Below, piece after piece: positions 1 through 7,878 of a stretch of 64,000 nt of DNA (its first letter is position 1; the number at the start of each line of letters is the position of its first letter). The DNA is from Arthrobacter sp. NicSoilB8. Its GTDB lineage: Bacteria; Actinomycetota; Actinomycetes; Actinomycetales; Micrococcaceae. Under the pieces are notes generated by a model. That model did not search any database and was not told the origin of the DNA. It saw nothing but the letters and a program-made list of their open reading frames with translations. The translations under genes were made by a program, and so were the position numbers. The stretch covers positions 1,488,001-1,552,000 of the forward strand of contig NZ_AP024655.1 of assembly GCF_019977355.1 (NCBI RefSeq), given 5' to 3'.

Positions 1-371
1 GCGTCGTAGGCGTGCGCCCCCGATCCGTATCCCACCACGACATGTCCGGCGGCGCTGACCGCGGGTCCGGCAAACCAATGGTCCGCGGCACCCTGGGTGA
101 TGAGGAAGCGCATCTGGGCGCGGTTGTGCCACCACAGCAGCATCTCCGCGAAGGCAAAGTCGAGGTAGCCGAAGTGCGTGATTGCGACCACCGCGCCCTG
201 GCCGGGCACCACCGGACGGGACGGGCCGCGGGAAGCTTGGGGCGGCGCGGGTTGCGGCAGGTTCTCCCGGCCCGTGACGAGGACACGGATCCGAAACAGC
301 CAGCGCAGCGCGAGCCCCGTGCGGACGATTGACCGGTAGAAGCGGTCGCTGGGCGGCGGCCGCCAGTTCAT
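1..371 (-). CDS. PlsC-type lysophospholipid acyltransferase (partial, C-terminus off window)
   Basis: Only the first 123 residues are present; the gene runs off the left edge. It starts at an ATG at 371 and no stop interrupts the frame. The segment ITHFGYLD (about residues 64-71) carries the HX4D catalytic signature (His66, Asp71) of glycerolipid acyltransferases, which move an acyl chain onto lysophosphatidate or a related lipid at the inner membrane face. A proline-rich loop (about residues 38-58) precedes the motif. It lies 60 bp downstream of a DUF1295 membrane protein and an alpha/beta hydrolase on the same strand, so a lipid-related operon is plausible. The motif is seen directly; the exact substrate is unknown. 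Confidence 0.7.
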   Translation of the reverse strand, partial: MNWRPPPSDRFYRSIVRTGLALRWLFRIRVLVTGRENLPQPAPPQASRGPSRPVVPGQGAVVAITHFGYLDFAFAEMLLWWHNRAQMRFLITQGAADHWFAGPAVSAAGHVVVGYGSGAHAYD

Positions 372-431
372 GCCAGGTCCTTGGCGGAGGGGCCTGTCAT
401 GTCGGGGCCTGGAGGTCCAGCGTGTTCCATG

Positions 432-1259
432 TCAGTGCCCGCCGGTCCGCCCGCCTGCGCGCCGCCGGGGCGGCAAAGGCAGGAAGCCGGAGGTGGATTC
501 GATGTATTCCTTGTACCCGGGCCGCGCGGACATGGCCTTTTCCGTCAGGGGTTTCCCGGTCCGGCCCGCCAGCGCCCAGATCATCAGCACGGGGGACAGG
601 ATGGTCAGGACGCCGGGCCACGAATCGGCGGCAACCAGGAAAATGCCCGCCCAGACGGCGGCGTCGCCGAAGTAGTTCGGGTGGCGGGTGTAACGCCACA
701 GGCCGGTGTTCAGGACGGTGCCGCGCCGGGCGGGATCGGCCTTGAACTGCGTCAACTGCCAGTCACCGACTGTCTCGAACACAAAGCCAAGGATCCAGAG
801 CAAGACGCCGAGGACCGCCAGCCAGCCCAGGGCGCCGGTGGCGAACATTCCCACTTGGATGGTGAGCGAGACGAAGAACATCACAACTCCCTGGGGCAGA
901 TAGACCCGCCGCAGGGCGTAGACGTTGCGTGATCCGGGTGCCGCGGAGAGCATGTCTACATAGCGCGGGTCCTCGTGGCCGCCGCGTGCTCGGACCCCGA
1001 TGTGGACCGCGAGGCGGACGCCCCACACCGCGACGAGGGCCAGCAGCAGCAGGCGGCGGCCGGCGTCGCCGTGTCCGGCAGACAGCACCCAGGAGATGAC
1101 GGCTACCACCACGAAGCCAAGGCCCCAGACGGTGTCGATCACGGAGTGCCGGTTCTGCCGCACGGCAACCGCGAAGGTCACTGCCAGCAGAACGATGAGG
1201 CCGGCGATGACCCACGGCAGGCTGGCGAGGAAGGCATCAAGCGGGAACGGCGGCATCAC
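432..1259 (-). CDS. DUF1295 family integral membrane protein (steroid 5-alpha-reductase-like fold)
   Basis: This 275-residue protein has about six hydrophobic segments. Its C-terminal half carries WRYTRHPNYFGD (about residues 188-199), the signature of DUF1295 and related isoprenylcysteine methyltransferase / steroid reductase-like membrane enzymes, where the Arg-His-Pro-Asn region binds the cofactor. The length is typical for DUF1295. The start codon overlaps the stop of the upstream hydrolase by 4 nt, an ATGA arrangement that implies translational coupling. The substrate is unknown; a lipid or isoprenoid modification is only an inference. The second Met is an equally possible start. Confidence 0.8.
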   Translation of the reverse strand: MMPPFPLDAFLASLPWVIAGLIVLLAVTFAVAVRQNRHSVIDTVWGLGFVVVAVISWVLSAGHGDAGRRLLLLALVAVWGVRLAVHIGVRARGGHEDPRYVDMLSAAPGSRNVYALRRVYLPQGVVMFFVSLTIQVGMFATGALGWLAVLGVLLWILGFVFETVGDWQLTQFKADPARRGTVLNTGLWRYTRHPNYFGDAAVWAGIFLVAADSWPGVLTILSPVLMIWALAGRTGKPLTEKAMSARPGYKEYIESTSGFLPLPPRRRAGGRTGGH

Positions 1260-2026
1260 AGCACCACCGGCATGCGCGTTCCGGCCGCAGACAGGGGGCC
1301 GCGCAATGCGCTGCGTAAGGTGTTCGTGGCGCCGGAGACGTCGGCTCCCGTGGCCTCGCCGAAGGCGTCCAGGATGAAGCCGTCAGCCAGCGAGTTCCAT
1401 AGCGCCACCCGGCGGAACATGAAATGGCCCGCACCCTTGAGGGAGACGTAGTCAACGGTGGCGGCGACGCCGTCGGCCCGCCGGGCATAGTCCAGTGAGT
1501 TGGCCGGGCTGGTCCAGCGGTCGTCGGTGCCGTGGACGATCAAAATCCGGCGGCCGGCCACGGGTTCGACCGGCGTTTCGTGATTGAGCCAGGGGGCCAG
1601 CGCCACGACAGCGTCGACCTGCGCATCGTCTGCCACGCACAGTGCGGTGAGGCCGCCCATGGAGTGGCCCAGAAGATACACCGGCACGCCGGGATGTTCG
1701 CGGTTGATCCGGGCCAGCGCCCAGCGGGCATCCTGCACCGGGGACATGTCCTCCCCGTTCCATCCCCGGTACCGGTTGCGCAGCGTCCAGACGGCCAGCC
1801 CGTGCGGGCCGCCCTGCCGGTTCAGCGCCCGGGCGAAGGGCAGCATCCGGGCAGGGCTCAGGTGCCGGCCGCGGACAGGATCGAAGCTGTCCGCTCGTCC
1901 GCCGTGCAGGACCAAGGCGACACCGCGGGTCTCCCCGGCCGCCCCGGCAATGGTCAGCACGGCTTTGGCGGCCGGTCCGGAACGGCCCGCCTCAGGTTCG
2001 CGGTCGTCTAGTTTACGCATGGCCAC
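1256..2026 (-). CDS. Alpha/beta hydrolase
   Basis: A 256-residue serine hydrolase. The oxyanion-hole region is LVLHGGRAD (about residue 40), the nucleophile elbow is LLGHSMGG (about 117-124), a probable acid is in VHGTDDRW (about 168), and the catalytic His is in GAGHFMF (about 201). The substrate cannot be read from sequence; the family includes esterases and lipases. The GTG at 2026 is preferred over the ATG at 2020 because a GGAAGGA ribosome site sits 7 nt before the GTG. It is first in a minus-strand run with the DUF1295 gene (4-nt overlap). A small CAACC-cta-GGTTG palindrome (2062-2074) lies over its probable promoter. Confidence 0.8.
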   Translation of the reverse strand: MAMRKLDDREPEAGRSGPAAKAVLTIAGAAGETRGVALVLHGGRADSFDPVRGRHLSPARMLPFARALNRQGGPHGLAVWTLRNRYRGWNGEDMSPVQDARWALARINREHPGVPVYLLGHSMGGLTALCVADDAQVDAVVALAPWLNHETPVEPVAGRRILIVHGTDDRWTSPANSLDYARRADGVAATVDYVSLKGAGHFMFRRVALWNSLADGFILDAFGEATGADVSGATNTLRSALRGPLSAAGTRMPVVL

Positions 2027-2061
2027 GCGTGTGTCCTTCCAGTCCTTCGTCCGTCAATAAC

Positions 2062-2074
2062 CAACCCTAGGTTG
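2062..2074. promoter_or_regulatory. Small palindrome in the divergent hydrolase / flavoenzyme promoter region
   Basis: CAACC-cta-GGTTG sits in the 231-bp divergent intergenic region (2027-2257), 36 bp upstream of the hydrolase start. A TAGGGT -10-like hexamer on the minus strand overlaps it. This could be an operator, but no regulator gene is adjacent. Confidence 0.3.
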
Positions 2075-2293
2075 CAGCCGCCGCCCGTCAAGGCCGTCGG
2101 TGCCTAGTGTGGATTCGGAGCCGGCGCCCCCCGCGATGGGTGCGGCCAGCGCCCGTGCATTTGACGGTGCCCTTGACGGGGGAATACGGAAAGAGTAGGC
2201 ATAGGCACGTAAATCTCCGGGCGTCATGCCGGCTGGGAGCGCAGAGAACCGTCCGGGTTGAATCTCACGACGAAATCGACGGTGCAAATAATA

Positions 2294-3667
2294 ATGAACG
2301 CAATATCTTTGGATAGCCTGCGGGAGCAAGTGCGCGGGCAGATCATCACGCCCGGCGACGCCGGGTACGACGCGGCGCGTGCGGTCTTTAACGGCATGAT
2401 CGACAAGCGGCCGGCAGCAGTGGTCCGGGTATCCCAGGTGGCGGACGTCATCGCCAGCGTCCACTTCGCCCGCGACAACTCGCTGGATTTAGCGGTCCGA
2501 GGCGGGGGGCACAGCGCCCCGGGCTTTGGCACGTGGGATGACGCCCTGGTCATCGACTTCTCAGGCACCAGGGGCGTGCGGGTCGATCCCGCAGCAGCAA
2601 CGGCGCGCGCGGAGGCCGGGGCAACCTGGGCTGACTTCAACCACGCGACCCATGCCTTCGGGCTGGCAACTCCTGGCGGCATTGTCGGCTCGACCGGCAT
2701 CGCCGGGCTGACCCTCGGCGGCGGCATTGGCTACCTGTCCAGGAAACATGGGCTCAGTTGCGACAACCTCCTCTCGGCCGACGTCGTCACGGCAGAGGGA
2801 AAGTTCCTGACCGCCAGCGAAAACCAGAACGAGGACCTGTTCTGGGCGCTGCGCGGCGGCGGCGGGAACTTCGGCGTCGTGACGTCATTCGAGTACCGGA
2901 TGCATCCCGTGGACATGGTCCACGCCGGGATCATCATTTACCCCATCGAGCATGCGGAGACGGTGGCACAGTTTTATCGGGACCACATGGCCTCCGCCCC
3001 CGGCGAGTTCGGGGCGTTCCTGGGCTTTCATCAGGGCCCGCCGGTGCCATTCCTGCCCGAGGAGTGGCATGGCAAGCCTGTGTGCGTCATTGTGGGGATG
3101 TGGACCGGCGATCTGGCGGAAGGGCCGGCACGGTGGCAGCCGTTCCTGGACGTCGCGCCCGCGGCGGGATCCATGGTGGCGCCAATGCCGTACCCCGTCT
3201 TGAACAGCGCATTCGACCCGCTGCAGCCCCCGGGCATGCAGGCCTACTGGAAAGCTGATTTTCTGGCGGAACTCAATGACGGTGCAATCGCCGCGCACAT
3301 CGAACACGGCAGCAAGGTCCCCAGCGTGCAAACCGCCGTACACCTCTACCCCATCGATGGTGCCGTCCAGCAGGTGGGCGCCACGGACACGGCGTTCGCC
3401 AACCGGAACGTGAAGTTTTCGCCCGTGATCGCGGCGCAATGGATGGACGCCGCGGACAACGAAGCAAACATCGCCTGGGTGCGTGACTACGCTGCCGCGC
3501 TGCGGCCCTATTCGGCGCCCGGCGGCTACATCAACTTCATGGACGGTGACGACACGTCCCGCGTCGCGGAAAACTACGGACCGAACTATCAGCGGCTGAG
3601 GGAGGTCAAAGCCAAGTACGATCCGCAGAACCTCTTCCATGTGAACCAGAACATCGCGCCCGCGTAG
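2294..3667 (+). CDS. FAD-binding oxidoreductase, berberine bridge enzyme (BBE) type
   Basis: About 457 residues. The N-terminal FAD_binding_4 (PCMH) domain has VRGGGHSAPG (about residue 68), in which the His is the expected site of 8-alpha-histidyl FAD attachment, and TLGGGIGYLSRKHGL downstream. The C-terminus has the BBE element YGPNYQRLREVKAKYDP...NLFHVNQNI. These enzymes oxidise alcohols or sugars and pass electrons to oxygen or another acceptor. Starts at TTG 2258 or GTG 2282 are possible in the same frame; ATG 2294 was chosen because it opens the conserved region. No clear ribosome site decides the matter. It is transcribed divergently from the hydrolase. Confidence 0.85.
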   Translation: MNAISLDSLREQVRGQIITPGDAGYDAARAVFNGMIDKRPAAVVRVSQVADVIASVHFARDNSLDLAVRGGGHSAPGFGTWDDALVIDFSGTRGVRVDPAAATARAEAGATWADFNHATHAFGLATPGGIVGSTGIAGLTLGGGIGYLSRKHGLSCDNLLSADVVTAEGKFLTASENQNEDLFWALRGGGGNFGVVTSFEYRMHPVDMVHAGIIIYPIEHAETVAQFYRDHMASAPGEFGAFLGFHQGPPVPFLPEEWHGKPVCVIVGMWTGDLAEGPARWQPFLDVAPAAGSMVAPMPYPVLNSAFDPLQPPGMQAYWKADFLAELNDGAIAAHIEHGSKVPSVQTAVHLYPIDGAVQQVGATDTAFANRNVKFSPVIAAQWMDAADNEANIAWVRDYAAALRPYSAPGGYINFMDGDDTSRVAENYGPNYQRLREVKAKYDPQNLFHVNQNIAPA

Positions 3668-3796
3668 GTTGTGCCCAAGGCTTGCGCTGCGCCGGGAGGA
3701 CGGCGCCCGGGCTTCCGCCGAGAAGGGAGCGCGGCGTCATCCGTCCGGAACGGTCCGGCCCACGACGTAAAGTTTTCGGATGAGGTTGAACTGCTG

Positions 3797-5263
3797 ATGG
3801 GCGCCGGACACTCGCACTCCCACACCGAGGACGTCGAGCCGACACCCCGCATGCTGGCGGCGCGGAAGAAGGCCAACTGGATCCTGGCCGCCATCCTGAT
3901 CCCGCTGACGCTGCTGACCCTGGCGGCCATGGCCATGCTGTGGCCGTCGGGCAGCAAGGACGGCATCAAACTGGCCAGCCCCTACGCGGCTGCCCCCGGC
4001 GTGACATTTGACACCGGCAAGATCCAGCGCGTCGTCGTCGGCAGCTGCTCGGATGCCCAGACAAGCGGCGACGCCACCGCGCAGCCCCCGCAGGAGGGCT
4101 CGCAATGCACGTTCGCCTACACCGAGCCGGACAAGGGCGGCAACCCGGTGAAAGTCGTCATCAACCCTGACATCGCGAAATCCCACGGAGTGAAACCCGG
4201 GGACAACATCCGCTACCTGAACCTGTCCAAGGCACAGGGCGCGTCCGCCGGCCAGGGCTCGCCCGCCTACGTCTTCGTCGACTTTGTCCGGACGCTTCCC
4301 ATTATCTTTCTGGCCTTGCTCTACGCCGTCGTCGTGATTGCGGTGGCGCGCTGGCGCGGCCTGCGGGCGCTGATCGGTCTGGTCGGGGCCTACGTCGTGC
4401 TCGTCTCGTTCATGCTGCCCGGGCTCGTCGAGGGGAAGCCGCCGCTGCTCCTGGCGCTTGTGGGGTCCACGGTGATCATGATCGGGGTGCTCTACTTCGC
4501 CCACGGCTTCTCCGCCCGGACGTCGACGGCGCTGCTCGGGACGATGTTCGGCCTCGCCATCACCTCGCTCCTGGCGGCCTGGGCCACCGACGCCGCGAAC
4601 CTCGCCGGCGTGGGCAGCCACGACGCCGCCACGCTCACCAACATTTCGGACAACATCTCGATCTCCGGCATCATCCTGTGCGGGCTGATCATTTCCGGCC
4701 TTGGCGTCCTGAACGACGTCACCATCACGCAGTCATCGGCCGTCTGGGAACTGTGGGAACTCGCCCCCGAAACCAGTGCCCGGCAGCTCTTCGCCTCCGC
4801 CATGCGAATCGGCCGCGACCACATCGCCTCCACGGTCTACACCATCGCGTTTGCCTACGCCGGCGCGGCCCTGCCGGTCCTGATTCTCGTCATGCTCTAC
4901 GAACGTCCGCTCGGGGACGCCCTCACCAGCGCCGAACTATCCGAGGAAGTCATCCGCACCCTCGTCGGCTCCGTTGGACTCGTTCTGGCCGTGCCTGTCA
5001 CCACCCTCATCGCCGTGCTGGTGGTCAAGGCCACCGGAATCAAGGGAGCCGGGGGCAACGGCCGGCCCGCAGTTCCCGTGCCGGCGCTCGCCGGCGTCGG
5101 CGGCGGGTCCGGACCGGCCAGGCCGCGGCCCGCAGACGGCGCGTCCGGAGGGGGCGGGTCCGGGAGCGGGGAATCCGACGGGACCGGCGCGACCGAAGGG
5201 ACCGAATCGGGCGGCGCCGGGCCTGCCACGCGCCGCGGACGGCGTGCCGCCCTGCGGGGCTGA
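3797..5263 (+). CDS. YibE/F family multispanning membrane protein
   Basis: 488 residues from ATG 3797, which has a GAGG ribosome site 11 nt upstream; the frame stays open to a GTG at 3671, but that extension is low-complexity and unconserved-looking. The N-terminus has a His-rich HSHSH segment, then one membrane helix, an extracytoplasmic region of about 120 residues, and about seven membrane helices with SGLGVLNDVTITQSSAVWEL, characteristic of YibE/F proteins. The C-terminal tail of about 70 residues is Gly/Ser/Glu-rich and disordered. The family's function is not established; a transport role is often suggested. The His-rich start could bind metal (inference). Confidence 0.85.
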   Translation: MGAGHSHSHTEDVEPTPRMLAARKKANWILAAILIPLTLLTLAAMAMLWPSGSKDGIKLASPYAAAPGVTFDTGKIQRVVVGSCSDAQTSGDATAQPPQEGSQCTFAYTEPDKGGNPVKVVINPDIAKSHGVKPGDNIRYLNLSKAQGASAGQGSPAYVFVDFVRTLPIIFLALLYAVVVIAVARWRGLRALIGLVGAYVVLVSFMLPGLVEGKPPLLLALVGSTVIMIGVLYFAHGFSARTSTALLGTMFGLAITSLLAAWATDAANLAGVGSHDAATLTNISDNISISGIILCGLIISGLGVLNDVTITQSSAVWELWELAPETSARQLFASAMRIGRDHIASTVYTIAFAYAGAALPVLILVMLYERPLGDALTSAELSEEVIRTLVGSVGLVLAVPVTTLIAVLVVKATGIKGAGGNGRPAVPVPALAGVGGGSGPARPRPADGASGGGGSGSGESDGTGATEGTESGGAGPATRRGRRAALRG

Positions 5264-5352
5264 CACGGGGTTCGGCGACACCCGGGCATTCCCGCCCGGC
5301 CGGACATTTCCACATAGCTCGGGCGGGATCGGACCGATTTGCCCGTCTTTGA

Positions 5353-5365
5353 GACAATGGTCGGG
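5353..5365 (+). promoter_or_regulatory. Probable leaderless promoter of dusB (-10 GACAAT)
   Basis: GACAAT at 5353-5358 ends 6 nt before the GTG start at 5365, placing the expected transcription start on the G of the start codon. No Shine-Dalgarno sequence precedes the GTG. The same geometry recurs before dnaG, dxr, citE and the recombinase. Confidence 0.55.
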
Positions 5366-6543
5366 TGACTGTTGTAGCAACCCCTCCCGCCCCCAAGCTG
5401 GAACTCCCGCCCCTGAAGCTGGGTCCGATCACCGTGGACACCCCCGTGATCCTGGCTCCCATGGCGGGCATCACCAACTCTGCCTTCCGCAGGCTGTGCC
5501 GCGAATACGGCGGCGGCTTGTATGTGGCCGAGATGGTCACCTCGCGCGCCCTCGTGGAACGCACGCCGGAGTCGCTGCGCATCATTTCGCACGACGACGA
5601 CGAGAAAGTCCGGTCCGTCCAGCTCTACGGTGTGGACCCCGTGACCGTCGGCCAGGCCGTGCGGATGCTGGTCGAGGAGGACCGGGCGGACCACATCGAC
5701 CTCAACTTCGGCTGCCCCGTCCCCAAAGTCACCCGGCGTGGCGGCGGCTCGGCCCTGCCCTGGAAGATCGACCTTTTCACCTCGATCGTCCAGACGGCCG
5801 TCAAGGAAGCCTCGAAGGGCAATATTCCGCTGACCATCAAGATGCGCAAGGGCATCGACGAGGACCACCTGACGTACCTCGACGCCGGCCGGATCGCCCG
5901 CGATTCCGGTGTCGCCGCCGTCGCCCTCCACGGCCGCACGGCCGCCCAGTTCTATTCCGGCCAGGCCGACTGGTCCGCCATAGCCCGGCTGCGCGAGGCG
6001 CTCCCGGACATCCCCGTCCTCGGCAACGGAGACATCTGGTCCGCTGAGGATGCGGTCCGGATGGTCCGTGAAACGGGTGTCGACGGCGTCGTCGTCGGAC
6101 GCGGCTGCCAGGGCCGGCCGTGGCTGTTCGGCGATCTCATGGCCGCGTTCGAAGGCAGCGACCAGCGGCACCGGCCGGATCTGGGACAGGTGGCTGAAAG
6201 CGTGTACCGTCATGCCGAGCTCATGGTCGAGACGTTCGGGGACGAGGGCAAGGCCCTGCGCGAGATCCGCAAGCACATGGCCTGGTACTTCAAGGGCTAC
6301 GTGGTCGGCAGCGAACTGCGGACCAAGCTGGCCCTTGTCACGAGCCTCGAGGTGCTCCGCGCGACGCTGGACCAGCTGGACCTTGAATCGCCATACCCGG
6401 GCGGCGACGCCGAGGGCCCGCGCGGCCGCGCCGGCTCGCCCAAGAAACCCGCCCTGCCCAAGGACTGGCTCCTGAACCGGACACTGGATGACGAGCAGAC
6501 CCGGGACATCTCCTTCGCCGAACTGGACGTCTCCGGTGGCTGA
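5365..6543 (+). CDS. dusB: tRNA-dihydrouridine synthase
   Basis: 392 residues, an FMN-dependent TIM-barrel enzyme that reduces uridines in the tRNA D-loop. Visible signatures are VILAPMAGITNSAFRRLCR near the N-terminus, the catalytic-Cys segment DLNFGCPVPKVTRRGGG (about residues 112-128), KMRKGI, ALHGRTAAQFYSG, and NGDIWSAEDA / GVVVGRGCQGRPW for phosphate binding. The length is slightly above E. coli DusB because of an insert near residue 350. The GTG start is supported by the leaderless promoter. It overlaps the dgt start by 8 nt, so the two are co-transcribed. Confidence 0.93.
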   Translation: MTVVATPPAPKLELPPLKLGPITVDTPVILAPMAGITNSAFRRLCREYGGGLYVAEMVTSRALVERTPESLRIISHDDDEKVRSVQLYGVDPVTVGQAVRMLVEEDRADHIDLNFGCPVPKVTRRGGGSALPWKIDLFTSIVQTAVKEASKGNIPLTIKMRKGIDEDHLTYLDAGRIARDSGVAAVALHGRTAAQFYSGQADWSAIARLREALPDIPVLGNGDIWSAEDAVRMVRETGVDGVVVGRGCQGRPWLFGDLMAAFEGSDQRHRPDLGQVAESVYRHAELMVETFGDEGKALREIRKHMAWYFKGYVVGSELRTKLALVTSLEVLRATLDQLDLESPYPGGDAEGPRGRAGSPKKPALPKDWLLNRTLDDEQTRDISFAELDVSGG

Positions 6544-7825
6544 GACCCGGACCACCGCCCCCGTCCTGGACGGCTACACCTCCCGCGACTCCGCCCGGTG
6601 GGTCGAAGAGCCGCCCAAAAGCACGTACCGTTCGGACTTCGAACGTGACCGCGCGCGGGTCCTGCACTCCTCGGCGCTGCGCCGGCTCGGCGCGAAGACG
6701 CAGGTGGTGGCCCCGGACACGGACGACTTCGTCCGGACCCGGCTTACGCACAGCCTGGAAGTGGCCCAGGTGGGCCGCGAACTCGGCCGCGCCCTCGGCT
6801 GCGATCCCGACGTCGTGGACACCGCATGCCTCAGCCACGACCTCGGCCACCCGCCCTTCGGCCACAACGGGGAAGCGGCCCTCAACGAGGTGGCCCACGC
6901 AATCGGCGGCTTCGAAGGAAACGCCCAGACCCTGCGGCTCCTGACCCGGCTGGAGCCCAAGGTCCTCGCCCCCGACGGCAGGCCGGCCGGCCTGAACCTG
7001 ACCCGGGCGAGCCTGGATGCAGCCGCCAAATACCCGTGGTCCGCCGTGAACGCGCCCGTCATCCACGGGGAGCGGACCAGCAAGTTCGGCGCCTACGAGG
7101 ACGACCTCCCCATCTTCGACTGGATCCGTGAGGCCGCCCCGGAACGCCGGTCCTGCCTCGAAGCGCAGGTCATGGACCTGGCGGATGACATCTCCTACTC
7201 CGTGCACGACGTCGAGGACGCGATCGTCGCGGGCCATTTCCAGCTGCGCTGGATGGACAACCCGGACCACCGTGCCCGCGTCGTCGGCTACGCCAAACAG
7301 TGGTACTTGCCGCACAACGACCCGGCCGCGATCGACGCAGCGCTGGGCCGGCTGGAGGCCACGAACGTCTGGGTGCGCGAGGCCGACGGAAGCCGCAAGG
7401 CCATGGCTGCGCTCAAGGACATGACCAGCCAGCTCATCGGCCGGTTCTGCCAGAGCGCGCTCGAGGCCACGCGCGCCGTCTACGGCCCGGAAAACCTGAC
7501 CCGCTACAACGCGGAGCTGATCGTTCCGGATGAGACCGTCATGGAAATCGCGGTGATGAAGGGCCTGGCCACCACGTTCGTTATGACCACCGAGCACCGC
7601 CAGCCCATCTACGAACGCCAGCGGGAGGTTCTGCACGCCCTCGTCACCGCGCTGAGCGCCACGGAGGACCGCCATCTGGAACCGATGTTCGCCGCCGACT
7701 GGCTCGACGCGGCCGACGACGCCGCGCGGCTGCGCGTCGTGATCGACCAGGTCGCGTCGCTGACGGACGGCTCGGCGCTGGCCATGTACGAGCGTCTCGT
7801 GGGCAGCCTGCCGTCGCTGTGGTGA
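6536..7825 (+). CDS. dgt: Deoxyguanosinetriphosphate triphosphohydrolase (dGTPase-like)
   Basis: 429 residues from GTG 6536, which overlaps the dusB stop. It is an HD-domain hydrolase that cleaves dNTPs to nucleoside and triphosphate. The metal-binding residues are visible in VRTRLTHSLEVAQ (His) and CLSHDLGHPPFGHNGE (His-Asp pair), with a further Asp in VMDLADDISYSVHDVEDA. The order dusB-dgt-dnaG is widespread in Micrococcales. It probably contributes to nucleotide-pool control alongside primase; which dNTP it prefers cannot be told from the sequence. Confidence 0.92.
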   Translation: MAETRTTAPVLDGYTSRDSARWVEEPPKSTYRSDFERDRARVLHSSALRRLGAKTQVVAPDTDDFVRTRLTHSLEVAQVGRELGRALGCDPDVVDTACLSHDLGHPPFGHNGEAALNEVAHAIGGFEGNAQTLRLLTRLEPKVLAPDGRPAGLNLTRASLDAAAKYPWSAVNAPVIHGERTSKFGAYEDDLPIFDWIREAAPERRSCLEAQVMDLADDISYSVHDVEDAIVAGHFQLRWMDNPDHRARVVGYAKQWYLPHNDPAAIDAALGRLEATNVWVREADGSRKAMAALKDMTSQLIGRFCQSALEATRAVYGPENLTRYNAELIVPDETVMEIAVMKGLATTFVMTTEHRQPIYERQREVLHALVTALSATEDRHLEPMFAADWLDAADDAARLRVVIDQVASLTDGSALAMYERLVGSLPSLW

Positions 7826-7865
7826 CGGCCACCATAGCCGGCCGGTCGGCGTCGTACCCGGGGAC

Positions 7866-7878
7866 TAGGATGGCACTG
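7866..7878 (+). promoter_or_regulatory. Probable leaderless promoter of dnaG (-10 TAGGAT)
   Basis: TAGGAT at 7866-7871, a good TANNNT -10, ends 6 nt before the GTG start of dnaG. No ribosome binding site is present. Confidence 0.6.

Noticed and set aside
2258..2293. TTG/GTG upstream starts for the flavoenzyme
   Set aside because: Possible, but no ribosome site favours them and the conserved domain begins after ATG 2294.
4897..6555. Long minus-strand frame opposite yibE/F and dusB
   Set aside because: Mirrors the third-position GC bias of the real plus-strand genes; dusB is unambiguous and the antisense product has no recognisable domain.
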